Shown here one piece after another: positions 45,013 to 52,612 of a stretch of 64,000 bases of DNA. This DNA comes from Gammaproteobacteria bacterium. Lineage in GTDB: Bacteria; Pseudomonadota; Gammaproteobacteria; Ga0077536. The notes beneath the pieces are model-generated. The model was given only the letters and a program-made list of their open reading frames with translations. It ran no database searches and was not told the DNA's origin. Within the stretch, counting starts at the first letter, position 1. Each line of letters starts with the position of its first letter. The position numbers and the translations under genes are program-made. The stretch lies in NCBI GenBank assembly GCA_024235015.1, contig JACKNG010000008.1:186001-250000 (forward strand). The letters run 5' to 3'.

Positions 45013-46253
45013 GGCGCCGCGCCGCGCAGGTACTCGAGCCGGGCCCAGGCCCGCGCCTGCGCGGTCTCCAGTTCGACCTGCTTGACCTCCACGGCGAGCT
45101 CGGCGAGTTCGCTGCGGATCAGCTCGGCGAAATCGGTCAGGTCGCTGGCATAGGTCGTGATCGCCGCATCGGCGGTCTGGCGGGCGCGTACGCGCACGGT
45201 CTCGCGGTAGAGCTGCGCGCGTTCGGCGAGCCGCTGCCAGTCGGCGTAGGCCTCGCGCAGTTCGCGTTCCAGTTCGCGCAGGCCGAGATCGCGTTCGAGG
45301 CGCTCCGCACCGAGACTGTGGATGGCGGCGGCGCGGCCGCGATCCTGGCGATGCGAGGTGAACAGGGGCAGCGACAAGGACACCCCGACACTGGCGAAAT
45401 CGGCGTAGTCGGTGCGCACGCCGTAGCTGCCCTCGAGTGCGAAGGCGGGCTTGTAGGCCTGCTCGGCCAGGGCCACGTCGTCGCCGGCCACGGCGACCGC
45501 GGCGTCGCGCACGGCGATCAGCGGATGCGTCGGCAGCGCGGCGAGAAGTTCCGCCAACGGCGGCGGTGCGGGCAGTTGCGGCAGCGCCGCGGGCAGCGGC
45601 CGGGCGGCATCCGCGCCGAGGAAGCGCTGCAGGCCGGCGCGCGCGACCTCGGCCTGGCGCCGGTGCTCGATGGCCTGGTCCTCGAACAGCGCGAGTTCGA
45701 GATCGGCGCGCAGTGCGTCCTGCGCGTTCATGCGCCCGGTGGCGAAATTGGCGCTCAGCGAATCGATGTTGCGACGCACGGCGTCGGCGCTGCGCGCGAT
45801 GATCGCGCCGATACGGGAATGCGCCTGGACGTCGAGCCAGCGTTCGCGCACCTCGCGGGCGATGCGACGCTGTTCGAGCCCCATCTGGCGGCGCGCCGCC
45901 TCGGCCTGGTCACGCTGCCGCTGGCCGCGGATTTCCAGGGTACGTCCGGGCGGGAACTCCTGGCGCAGGCCGAACTTGAGCTGAGTCATCGCGGCATCGT
46001 CGAGACGGAAGGAATCGACTGGCAGGTTGGCGAGGCTGCCGCTGACGTGGGGGTCGGGCAACTGCGCCGCGGCCACCGCGGCCTCGTCGAGGGCGGCGCT
46101 GCGCGAGGCCAGCCGCGTGACGGCCGGGTCAGGCGCGGCGAGCGCGAGTTCGACGGCCTCGGCAAAGGCCAGCGGTGATTCGGCCGCGGCGCCGTGCATG
46201 GCGCCGAGCAAGGGCACGGCGACCAGCACCGGGCGGAACGAAAACTGGGACAT
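45009..46253 (-). CDS. cusC: TolC-like outer-membrane efflux protein of the Cus system
   Basis: A 414-residue outer-membrane factor. It has a signal peptide (to ~24, HGAAAES). Long helical repeats rich in Ala/Arg/Leu and two beta segments per half are typical of TolC/CusC (e.g. LPDPHVSGSLANLP, QEFPPGRTLEIRG, PAFALEGSYGVRTDYADF). ATG 46253 has AGGAG eight bases upstream. It is the first gene of cusCBA, with 4- and 8-base overlaps that imply coupled translation. Confidence 0.85.
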   Translation of the reverse strand: MSQFSFRPVLVAVPLLGAMHGAAAESPLAFAEAVELALAAPDPAVTRLASRSAALDEAAVAAAQLPDPHVSGSLANLPVDSFRLDDAAMTQLKFGLRQEFPPGRTLEIRGQRQRDQAEAARRQMGLEQRRIAREVRERWLDVQAHSRIGAIIARSADAVRRNIDSLSANFATGRMNAQDALRADLELALFEDQAIEHRRQAEVARAGLQRFLGADAARPLPAALPQLPAPPPLAELLAALPTHPLIAVRDAAVAVAGDDVALAEQAYKPAFALEGSYGVRTDYADFASVGVSLSLPLFTSHRQDRGRAAAIHSLGAERLERDLGLRELERELREAYADWQRLAERAQLYRETVRVRARQTADAAITTYASDLTDFAELIRSELAELAVEVKQVELETAQARAWARLEYLRGAAP

Positions 46254-46321
46254 GGACCTGCTCCTGTCGGGAACCGATGGCCGCCGTCAGCGACGGCGGC
46301 AGCGGGTGACGGGCAGGTGCG

Positions 46322-46759
46322 CTACTCGTTGAAGCGGAGAAAGACCAGGTGGGACCGGCGGCCGGGCGCCGGGCCGTAGCGGGCCAGCGGTGGCGCGGCC
46401 GCGACCACGACGGGGACGGCAGGCGCGAGTTCCGCCGCCGGCAGGGCGGGCGGCAGGTCGAGGCGCGGAAGATCCGGCAGAGCGGTCTGATCGCTGGCCG
46501 ATTCATGTGGGCATGCCGCCGGCTGCGCGTCGTGGCAGGGCGCGGGCGGGCAATCCGGGCAATCGTGGATGGCGTTCCCGGCCTGCATGCCCGCCATGGC
46601 CTGGCAGGGCGCGAGCGCCAGGCCCAGCAGCCCGCACAGCATGAACACCAGGTTGCACAGCGCCAGCCGGCGGCGGCGCGCGCGCAGGCGGGCGAGCAGC
46701 GACGGTCCGCTCGCAGGGGACTGCGCGGGACGCGGTGTGGCTGTGATCGGACTGACCAT
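46322..46759 (-). CDS. Small Cys/His-rich membrane-anchored or exported protein upstream of cusCBA
   Basis: A 145-residue protein with one hydrophobic segment (LALCNLVFMLCGLLGLALAP) that may be a signal or anchor. A short cysteine/histidine cluster follows (DCPDCPPAPCHDAQPAACPH), then a Pro/Ala-rich tail. Similar small proteins often precede copper or heavy-metal efflux operons and may bind metal; no family is assigned. ATG 46759 is chosen; starts up to 46858 would add Arg/Ala-rich sequence. It lies 68 bases before cusC and marks the last host-like gene before the island. Confidence 0.55.
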   Translation of the reverse strand: MVSPITATPRPAQSPASGPSLLARLRARRRRLALCNLVFMLCGLLGLALAPCQAMAGMQAGNAIHDCPDCPPAPCHDAQPAACPHESASDQTALPDLPRLDLPPALPAAELAPAVPVVVAAAPPLARYGPAPGRRSHLVFLRFNE

Positions 46760-46905
46760 CGCGCGAAGCCTAGCAGATGGGAATGCGATTGACGCGGTCG
46801 CAGCGTTTGCGCGGCAGGAAACCGTACAACCTTGCGGGCGCATTTCGCGCTTCGCCACTGGCCCGCGTCGAGCGGGCCGGGCCGGTTCCGGCAGCGTCCG
46901 GCAGC

Positions 46906-46924
46906 CTGATTGGTGGAGCCGGGG
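46906..46924. repeat. Left attachment-site repeat of the island
   Basis: CTGATTGGTGGAGCCGGGG, identical to 51895-51913. It corresponds to the 3' acceptor strand, CCA and flank of tRNA-Ala in reverse orientation. TCCGG(C/A)AG precedes both copies, extending similarity to about 27 bases with two mismatches. Confidence 0.85.
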
Positions 46925-46987
46925 TCAACCGTATTGTTACTCTATCCAATTGTTAATGCGTATATTTCTCTTTTTATTTGAATCGAC

Positions 46988-47007
46988 TTGCCCCCATAGT
47001 TGCCCCC
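46988..47007. repeat. Left arm-type repeat pair (TTGCCCCC x2)
   Basis: TTGCCCCC at 46988-46995 and again at 47000-47007, 12 bases apart. They lie 64 bases inside the left att repeat and match the right-end cluster at 51736-51794. Integrase arm-site function is inference. Confidence 0.55.
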
Positions 47008-47197
47008 TTTTGAGGATGGGTTATCCATACCGCACCCTGCGCGCCCGCACCTCGTTCACAGCGCATCTGTCCTTCGCGCCCTCCCTGAACCTGACATGGC
47101 GTTCCTTAGCATGCTATGAAATGGGGGGGTGGGGGTCGCTGAATTCTTGCGGGATTCGACTAGCCCTCCACACTCACTGACCTGGGGAGGTTTAGCT

Positions 47198-47338
47198 ATG
47201 AGAACAGTAGTACTTGCACTCGTATTGGCATTCGCATCGACCGCCGTATTTGCGCATGGTGGGGGCTGCCGGAAAGACTCACCGCCTGGACAGTGCTGCC
47301 ATAGGGACAACAGCACTGGGACGACTCACTGCCACTAG
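47198..47338 (+). CDS. Small secreted Cys/His-rich (YHYH-like) protein
   Basis: A 46-residue protein. MRTVVLALVLAFASTAVFA is a clean signal peptide, leaving a mature peptide of about 27 residues with four cysteines and several histidines (GGGCRKDSPPGQCCH, TTHCH). The ending resembles YHYH-type small domains of unknown function. GGGGAGG seven bases upstream gives a strong ribosome site at ATG 47198. It is the first island gene. Its short mature form and metal-ligand-like residues suggest metal binding or a structural disulfide peptide, which is inference. Confidence 0.6.
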   Translation: MRTVVLALVLAFASTAVFAHGGGCRKDSPPGQCCHRDNSTGTTHCH

Positions 47339-47523
47339 CGAGTGGCGGGAACGGACACGAAGATCCGTGCGGCGTCCGAAGTTTGACTGGACGCCGTCTT
47401 CGTCACCGCTCCACATACTGAATGCCTGGCGCGTGAGTTAGGAATCCAAGTCGCTCGCTGCCCGCGCAATCGGGCCAGACTCGCCAATCTGTACTATTTC
47501 AGCTAGTCCAGTAAACGGGCACG

Positions 47524-48597
47524 ATGTCATCAACTGTTGGATTCCCGGTACTAGACGGAACACACCTACTACGCAGATACAGGAATCCGTCAAGTCAAGT
47601 GATAGGGCTGAGTATGGAAGCGAACCGACAGACCATTATCTCCCTGCCCAACAATGCGTCGATACACGCGATGCGTAGTTATCTTGCGGCGAATGAATTC
47701 TTTCCAACTGCACCGTCGAGCCTGGTTCTTCGGTTCAATCCTCGGTTTTCTTTCATGCAACCGTTTGTTGCCGCGATGCTGGCGGCTTGGGGACATTATT
47801 GGTCAAAGAAGGCAGTTCCAATCGCCTGCGAAAACGTTAACGTTCGTGGAATCGATTACGCCACTAGAATGCGGCTGTTCGACTATCTGCCCGAAGATCC
47901 GGGCAGAGGAGTTAGAGAACACGAATCCAGCGGGCGATTCATTCCGATCACCAAATTGGAATCATCCGATGACGTTCGTCAATTCGTTACGGACGTAATC
48001 CCAATGCTACATAGTAGTAGTGCGGACCACGTTGACGCAGTCGCGTATTGCCTCAGTGAATTAACTCGTAACGTAATCGAACACGCCGGCCGGACACCCG
48101 CTTTCGCTTGTGCTCAATACTACGAACGACCCGGCAAAGTATCTATTGGTGTGGCCGATTGCGGTATTGGAGTCAGAGCTTCTCTGAGTTCATCCTATTC
48201 TTTCTCAAGCGACGCCGATGCGATTATCGCGGCTATGCGCCCTGGCGTTTCTGGATCTACACCAGTGATGTATGGTTCGCCCGAAAATGCGGGTGCCGGC
48301 CTCTTTTTTACTAAATCAATCGCGTATTTGTCTGGCGGGTACTTTTCGTTGCATTCAGGCTCGGCGGCTTATCGATTACGTCGCAGGGCGGCGAACTCGG
48401 GAAGCATCCCGAATATCGAGCCAACGGACGACCGACACGATATTTATGCCGCTCTTCCATATTGGCAGGGAACAGTTGTTGCGGTTGATATCGAGTCCAA
48501 CCCATCGGTAGCGTTTGAGGCGGTTATGAAGCAGATCCGAGAAGCCTACGCAGGTCCTCGGAAAGGGCGGCCACGCCCCCCGATTCGGTTCACATGA
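47524..48597 (+). CDS. GHKL ATPase (histidine-kinase-like) with N-terminal STAS-like region
   Basis: A 357-residue protein. Residues ~145-285 hold a GHKL ATP-binding fold: N-box ELTRNVIEHA (179-188), G1 DCGIGV (212-217), G2 ENAGAGLFF (254-262). There is no phospho-acceptor His domain, so it resembles anti-sigma/SpoIIAB-like kinases rather than sensor kinases. Residues ~35-105 look like a STAS-like alpha/beta unit (LVLRFNPRFSFMQPFVAAML). The stop overlaps the next gene as ATGA, implying a stoichiometric pair with a STAS-like partner. The base composition is low-GC like the island. A partner-switching or defence function is inferred. Confidence 0.75.
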   Translation: MSSTVGFPVLDGTHLLRRYRNPSSQVIGLSMEANRQTIISLPNNASIHAMRSYLAANEFFPTAPSSLVLRFNPRFSFMQPFVAAMLAAWGHYWSKKAVPIACENVNVRGIDYATRMRLFDYLPEDPGRGVREHESSGRFIPITKLESSDDVRQFVTDVIPMLHSSSADHVDAVAYCLSELTRNVIEHAGRTPAFACAQYYERPGKVSIGVADCGIGVRASLSSSYSFSSDADAIIAAMRPGVSGSTPVMYGSPENAGAGLFFTKSIAYLSGGYFSLHSGSAAYRLRRRAANSGSIPNIEPTDDRHDIYAALPYWQGTVVAVDIESNPSVAFEAVMKQIREAYAGPRKGRPRPPIRFT

Positions 48598-49376
48598 GCA
48601 GCGGCCTCGTCTCTATCTATCAGCATGTCGGTGAGCGTGCCGAAAACAAAGATTTTGCCCGCGCAGTACGAACGGAGATCATCCTTCCGGCCCTCGCCAA
48701 AGAAGAGGAAGTGTGCCTAGATTTTGCGCACGTGCGAATGGCCACACAATCATTTATTCACGCATGCATATCGGAGGCAATCCGAAAATACGGCAACGCA
48801 GCCCTCATGTTGCTGGAGTTCCGGAAGTGCAACACCGCGCTGCAAGCAATCATCGCCACCGTTGTCGAGTACTCGATGCGTTTCGGGGCTGGAGAATTGC
48901 GCGAGCATCTTCAGCACAACGAAATCCCTCAGGCGGATAATCTGACCAAGGTCCGTGAGGTCGTGAGAGCTGTAAGCGGAGGCTCCACGAGTCGTGCCTC
49001 CATTGCAGCAAGTACCGGCTACTCCCTTAGGCACGTTGACTATCGCCTCGCAGCTGCACGCATACTTGGCCTATTGGAGGCAGACGCCTTTGCACTAACG
49101 CGTAGCGGATACGATTTACTGTCCAAGCGACCGGGAAGCGAAGATGAAAGACATTGCTTACTGAATCTGGTTGAGGAATCGAAGGTTTATAGGTTGGTGG
49201 TTCCGGATTTGCTCGAAACACCTCCGCCATCCCTGGATGAAATCGCTAGAAGGATTCAAACGCATACAACATTGGGCGTTAGCACCGCCATACGTCGCGC
49301 ATCCACCCTGATGTCGTGGCGTCGGTATGTGGGCAGCGCTCAATTATCATTGTGGCCGCTCGAACCTCAGCCCTAA
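48594..49376 (+). CDS. STAS-like (DUF4325-type) protein with C-terminal winged-helix regions
   Basis: A 260-residue protein. Residues ~1-95 fit a STAS-like DUF4325 domain: DFARAVRTEIILPALAKEEE, VCLDFAHVRMATQSFIHACI, ALMLLEFRKCNTALQAII. The rest looks like two helix-turn-helix units, SRASIAASTGYSLRHVDYRL (~135) and SLDEIARRIQTHTTLGVSTA followed by IRRASTLMSWRRYV, the latter resembling a DUF7226-like module seen in defence proteins. The ATG lies within the stop of the GHKL ATPase gene. The ATPase could phosphorylate or sequester this protein to control DNA binding; that mechanism is a hypothesis. Confidence 0.7.
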   Translation: MSSGLVSIYQHVGERAENKDFARAVRTEIILPALAKEEEVCLDFAHVRMATQSFIHACISEAIRKYGNAALMLLEFRKCNTALQAIIATVVEYSMRFGAGELREHLQHNEIPQADNLTKVREVVRAVSGGSTSRASIAASTGYSLRHVDYRLAAARILGLLEADAFALTRSGYDLLSKRPGSEDERHCLLNLVEESKVYRLVVPDLLETPPPSLDEIARRIQTHTTLGVSTAIRRASTLMSWRRYVGSAQLSLWPLEPQP

Positions 49377-49480
49377 CATGCATGAATCTGACACCTGAGA
49401 GCTCCTTCCCTGCGCTGCGGCCCCGACCGATCGCGGCTAAGCGCAGATTATCGCGACGTTAAGTTTCTTACATCACTGCC

Positions 49481-50200
49481 ATGGCAGACTTCAATTCCGA
49501 CCGTCTAGCAGTCTTGATCGACGCTGATAACGCTCAGCCTTCAGTCGGAGCAGAATTAATGGCGGAAATAGGCCGATACGGGACAGCCACCGTAAAGCGT
49601 GCCTACGGGGATTGGACGACATCCAATCTCATTGGTTGGAAAGAGCACCTTCACACCCTCGCCATTCAGCCAATCCAGCAATTCCGCCTTACGGCCGGAA
49701 AGAACGCCACGGACTCCGCCCTTATTATCGACGCAATGGATCTCCTGCATGGGGGTCGTGTGGACGGTTTCTGCCTAGTCTCGTCGGACAGCGACTTCAC
49801 CAGGTTAGCTACGCGGATTCGGGAGTCCGGCCTTTCTGTCTACGGATTCGGGGAGAAAAAGACACCAAAGCCTTTTGTGGCCGCCTGCAATCGTTTCATC
49901 TTCACGGAGATCCTGAGAGCCCCTTCCGAACCTCCTGGCGCACCGCCAAGCGGACAGGCTCCGCTCAAGCCTATTCTCATCGGTGCGGTAACAGCCGCTA
50001 CCGGAGACGACGGCTGGGCATTCCTGGGTGCGGTCGGGAGCCTAGTCAATAAGGCGAATCCAGAGTTCGACCCTCGCAATTACGGGAAGAAGAAGCTCGG
50101 CGAGCTTGTGAAAAGCCAACCGTACCTCGAAGTCCGGTCGCAACAAGCCGAAGACGGCTCACCGACGGCTCAGATTTATGTGCGGGTCAAAGAGATCTAA
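49481..50200 (+). CDS. NYN-domain nuclease-like protein with LOTUS/OST-HTH domain
   Basis: A 239-residue protein. Residues ~7-145 are a NYN (LabA-type, PIN-like) domain with acidic residues for metal at Asp14, Asp78, Asp84 and Asp103/105 (VLIDADN, TDSALIIDAMDLL, LVSSDSDFTRLA). Residues ~165-238 form a LOTUS/OST-HTH RNA-binding domain (GDDGWAFLGAVGSLVNK, DPRNYGKKKLGELVKS). NYN proteins are presumed RNases and this pairing is widespread. ATG 49481 is about 105 bases after the STAS-like gene. On the island it may be a toxin- or defence-type RNase, not shown. Confidence 0.85.
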   Translation: MADFNSDRLAVLIDADNAQPSVGAELMAEIGRYGTATVKRAYGDWTTSNLIGWKEHLHTLAIQPIQQFRLTAGKNATDSALIIDAMDLLHGGRVDGFCLVSSDSDFTRLATRIRESGLSVYGFGEKKTPKPFVAACNRFIFTEILRAPSEPPGAPPSGQAPLKPILIGAVTAATGDDGWAFLGAVGSLVNKANPEFDPRNYGKKKLGELVKSQPYLEVRSQQAEDGSPTAQIYVRVKEI

Positions 50201-50260
50201 CCCGCTGTCGGAGCGGACAGCTCCGAGTTGCCGCTCACCAGCGCAGTATGTGCGGCCAAT

Positions 50261-51187
50261 ATGACAGCGACATCCTCGGCTCGGCGTCACCACTATGTGC
50301 CACAGGGGTACTTAGGCTGCTTTACCGACAAAGGAACAAAAACGGGGCAGTTTTTTGTCCTTGACGTGGATTCCGGTCGGAAATTTCGTACGTCGCCTAA
50401 AAACGTAGCTGTCGAGATCGATTTCAATCGCATTGATGTCGAAGGGTATCCGCCCGACTACATCGAGCACATGCTAGGCCAGATGGAGGATGACGCGATA
50501 GCAGCGATTAGACGCGTTGCAGATAGTCGAGCATTCCCTTCCGACGAGGATTACAGCGCGATCCTTCATCTCATTTGCTTGATCGCTGTTCGTAATCCGA
50601 CGATGCGAGCTTCATTCAATGCAGCGCGAGAACAATCCATCCGGATAATTGGCGACCTTCTGGTATCAGATAAGAGTATCTGGGCAAATCATGTAGAAAA
50701 GGCGCGCGCCAATGGAATAGATATTCCAGATTCCGTTTCATTCCAAGATATGAAGGCGTTTATTGAAGGTGGAGAGTACGAAATCGATTTCCATCCGCAA
50801 AGTAATCTCCGCGTTGAGATGAACGCTTTCGATAAAATGTTGCCAGTTTTGCACGAGCGCACTTGGTCATTGATCATTGCGCCAGAAGACGGTCCCGAGT
50901 TCATAACCTCCGACCATCCGGTTGCCCTCACCTTCAAAAACGATCGACTTGGTCCGATCGGACTTGCCACGAAAGGAACCGAGCTGTTCTTTCCTCTTAC
51001 GCGGAATCTCGGTATGTATGGAGCCCACGAAGACGCACTCCGGAAGGTCGTGGAAGCAAAACCGAGAGGCGTCGCAAAATTGAACCAACGGGTCGCGAGT
51101 ACTGCACCACGATACATCTTTTCTGCCAAAGATCATTTCGCTGTCTGCGTTAACGGACAGATCGAACTAATCGAATGCGGTGTATGA
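50261..51187 (+). CDS. DUF4238 family protein
   Basis: A 308-residue protein with the family signature HHYVPQGYLGCFTD near the N-terminus and ITSDHPV in the second half, which fits DUF4238. Members are common in defence islands and have no established activity; conserved His/Asp residues suggest a nuclease or hydrolase, unproven. ATG 50261 is used; a TTG at 50228 would extend it by 11 residues. It starts 60 bases after the NYN gene, so the two may be co-transcribed. Base composition is low-GC. Confidence 0.78.
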   Translation: MTATSSARRHHYVPQGYLGCFTDKGTKTGQFFVLDVDSGRKFRTSPKNVAVEIDFNRIDVEGYPPDYIEHMLGQMEDDAIAAIRRVADSRAFPSDEDYSAILHLICLIAVRNPTMRASFNAAREQSIRIIGDLLVSDKSIWANHVEKARANGIDIPDSVSFQDMKAFIEGGEYEIDFHPQSNLRVEMNAFDKMLPVLHERTWSLIIAPEDGPEFITSDHPVALTFKNDRLGPIGLATKGTELFFPLTRNLGMYGAHEDALRKVVEAKPRGVAKLNQRVASTAPRYIFSAKDHFAVCVNGQIELIECGV

Positions 51188-51434
51188 AGATGAGTTCCAC
51201 GCCGAAGCTTGACCGCCCCCTTCACTGCAGTTCCATTTTGCAGACGAGAATCGCCTCACTCCGCGTTTCACTTCGCGACTTTAGCTAGACGATTTCATTT
51301 GGGATAAACCGGACTGGCATAGTCCAAAATATTAGCGCCCCGATCTATGCTCAAGCCTCTTAGTGTGGCAGCGGGTCCCGATGCCACGCACATCCGATCT
51401 CCGCCTACAGAGATGGAGCCGTCCGGATCGACAG

Positions 51435-51752
51435 TTACCACGTTAGACGGTGAGCGAGGTAGCGGTCGTCTCCAGTAGCAGCTTGCACCAGTCCATCGCG
51501 ACGGCCTTCGAGGTAGTCGGGATTCTTTTGCTTCGCCAAACGCGAGTGAGTCTTGACCATCATCTTTCCGAAGTTCGCGCCGAACCCATAGTTATACGTC
51601 GTCCGAATCACATCACGAAAAAAATCTCCGAAGTCATCCGGATGTCCGCTGAACATCCCGGTCGCGATCCCGGCCATAACGCCGAATGCTCGATTAACCT
51701 TGCGTTCGTTCTCTGGATCTTTTCGAGCGGTATTTGGGGGCAACTCCCTCAT
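51435..51752 (-). CDS. Unknown island-encoded protein
   Basis: A 105-residue reading frame from ATG 51752 (a TTG at 51803 would extend it through the TTGCCCC repeats). It is charged and helical, with GATGMFSGHPDDFGDFFRDV-like and TTYNYGFGANFGKMMV segments and no recognised domain. It opposes the other island genes and lies next to the att end where integrases usually sit, but it has none of the tyrosine-recombinase R..HxxR..Y residues. It could be an excision factor or a remnant. The 247 bases between it and DUF4238 hold nothing clear. Confidence 0.45.
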   Translation of the reverse strand: MRELPPNTARKDPENERKVNRAFGVMAGIATGMFSGHPDDFGDFFRDVIRTTYNYGFGANFGKMMVKTHSRLAKQKNPDYLEGRRDGLVQAATGDDRYLAHRLTW

Positions 51753-51794
51753 TGCGATAGCCAGTTGCCCCTGAAATTGCCCCCAGATGCCCCC
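51736..51794. repeat. Right arm-type repeat cluster (TTGCCCC x3 direct, x1 inverted)
   Basis: Direct copies TTGCCCC 51765-51771, TTGCCCCC 51777-51784 and ATGCCCCC 51787-51794. An inverted copy GGGGGCAA is at 51736-51743. It matches the pair near the left end, so both island ends share the motif. Confidence 0.55.
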
Positions 51795-51840
51795 AGCTGT
51801 CAATGAATTCCGCTGGAACAGCCTGGATCAAAAAGGCACA

Positions 51841-51866
51841 AAAAAAGCCCGCATATAGCGGGCTTT
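51841..51866 (-). terminator. Rho-independent terminator
   Basis: On the minus strand AAAGCCCGC / TATAT / GCGGGCTTT is followed by more T residues (seven or more). It lies 34 bases past the 3' end of tRNA-Ala but inside the island, so the element supplies a new terminator for the tRNA. Confidence 0.85.
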
Positions 51867-51894
51867 CAGGATTTTCCGGGACCTCTCCGGAAGT

Positions 51895-51913
51895 CTGATT
51901 GGTGGAGCCGGGG
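51895..51913. repeat. Right attachment-site repeat, overlapping tRNA-Ala 3' end
   Basis: Second copy of the 19-bp repeat at 46906-46924. It spans the CCA end and 3' acceptor strand of the tRNA plus 5 flanking bases, so insertion rebuilt an intact tRNA. Confidence 0.85.
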
Positions 51914-51975
51914 GGGATCGAACCCCCGACCTCTGCATTGCGAACGCAGCGCTCTCCCAGCTGAGCTACGGCCCC
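51900..51975 (-). tRNA. tRNA-Ala, anticodon CGC
   Basis: A full cloverleaf on the minus strand. The acceptor stem GGGGCCG/CGGCTCC includes the G3:U70 alanine identity pair. The D arm GCTC..GAGC, anticodon stem-loop CTGCG-TTCGCAA-TGCAG (anticodon CGC), T arm GGGGG-TTCGATC-CCCCC, discriminator A and an encoded CCA are all present. It reads codon GCG. Its 3' end is the island integration site. Confidence 0.96.
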
Positions 51976-51991
51976 ACGGTGGACGGCGCGT

Positions 51992-52020
51992 ATTGTAGTC
52001 TCCTTTACGGCGCTTGACAG
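51992..52020 (-). promoter_or_regulatory. Sigma70-type promoter of tRNA-Ala
   Basis: On the minus strand the -35 is CTGTCA (52020-52015) and the -10 is TACAAT (51997-51992), with a 17-base spacer. The tRNA begins 16 bases after the -10. Confidence 0.7.
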
Positions 52021-52080
52021 TCCCTGCCCGCTCATCACGTCAGGGACGGACGCACGCGCCGCAACCAGGGGAGAACCACC

Positions 52081-52605
52081 ATGACCGATACGATCGAGAG
52101 CCTGGCCGCGCGCCTGCGCTACCTGGAAGACCTCGAAGCCATCCGCCACACCTGGCGCGACTACTGCATCCGTCTCGACAGCCTCGACTGGCCGCGCCTG
52201 GCCGACGTCTACGCGCCCGATGCCGAGCTCGAGATGGTCGGGCTGTCGAGCCTCGGCGACGGCCTCGACGGCCGCTTCAAGGGCCGCGAGGACATCATCG
52301 AGAAGTTCTACAAGCCGGCCATGGCCGGGGTCATCGACATCCCGGCCGGGCTGTTCACTACCGGCCACATCAGCACCAACATGCAGATCGAGCACCTCGG
52401 CGACGAGGCCACCACGCTGGCCTACTTCTTCGAAATCGTGGGCAACTCCCGCGTGCTCATCGGCACCTACCAGCACCGCATGCAGCGCGACGCCGATCGC
52501 TGGCGCTTCAAGTTCCTGCGCATCACGGTGCGCTACCACGCCGTGCTGGAAGCGAGCGAACTGGCCGGTTGCACCCTCGAATCGGTGCTGGCCAAGCCGG
52601 TCTGA
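52081..52605 (+). CDS. SnoaL-like (NTF2 fold) protein
   Basis: A 174-residue protein with the SnoaL-like cone fold pattern: an N-terminal helix (ARLRYLEDLEAIRHTWRDYC), DVYAPDAELEM, GREDIIEKFYKPAM, GHISTNMQIEH and YQHRMQRDADRWRFKFLRI. Such proteins include ketosteroid-isomerase-like, dehydratase and ring-hydroxylating dioxygenase-beta-like members, but the activity cannot be fixed. AGGGGAG eight bases upstream supports ATG 52081. It converges on an unknown gene. Confidence 0.78.
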   Translation: MTDTIESLAARLRYLEDLEAIRHTWRDYCIRLDSLDWPRLADVYAPDAELEMVGLSSLGDGLDGRFKGREDIIEKFYKPAMAGVIDIPAGLFTTGHISTNMQIEHLGDEATTLAYFFEIVGNSRVLIGTYQHRMQRDADRWRFKFLRITVRYHAVLEASELAGCTLESVLAKPV

Positions 52606-52612
52606 TCGCGCC

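Larger units (their letters stand above)
46906..51913. mobile_element. 5-kb low-GC genomic island inserted at tRNA-Ala(CGC)
   Basis: Bounded by 19-bp direct repeats, the right one inside the 3' end of tRNA-Ala, the left one a remnant of it. The interior is visibly richer in A/T than both flanks and changes codon use. Six genes are carried. No integrase or other recombinase is recognisable, but TTGCCCC repeats resembling integrase arm sites lie just inside both ends. Confidence 0.8.

Noticed and set aside
47056..47316. 86-codon minus-strand frame over the small secreted peptide gene
   Set aside because: The plus strand has a signal peptide and a strong ribosome site; the minus frame has neither.
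51736..51794. Short repeats at the island end considered as a CRISPR fragment
   Set aside because: Units are 7-8 bases at irregular spacing without spacers; they fit integrase arm sites better. No CRISPR array was seen anywhere in the window.
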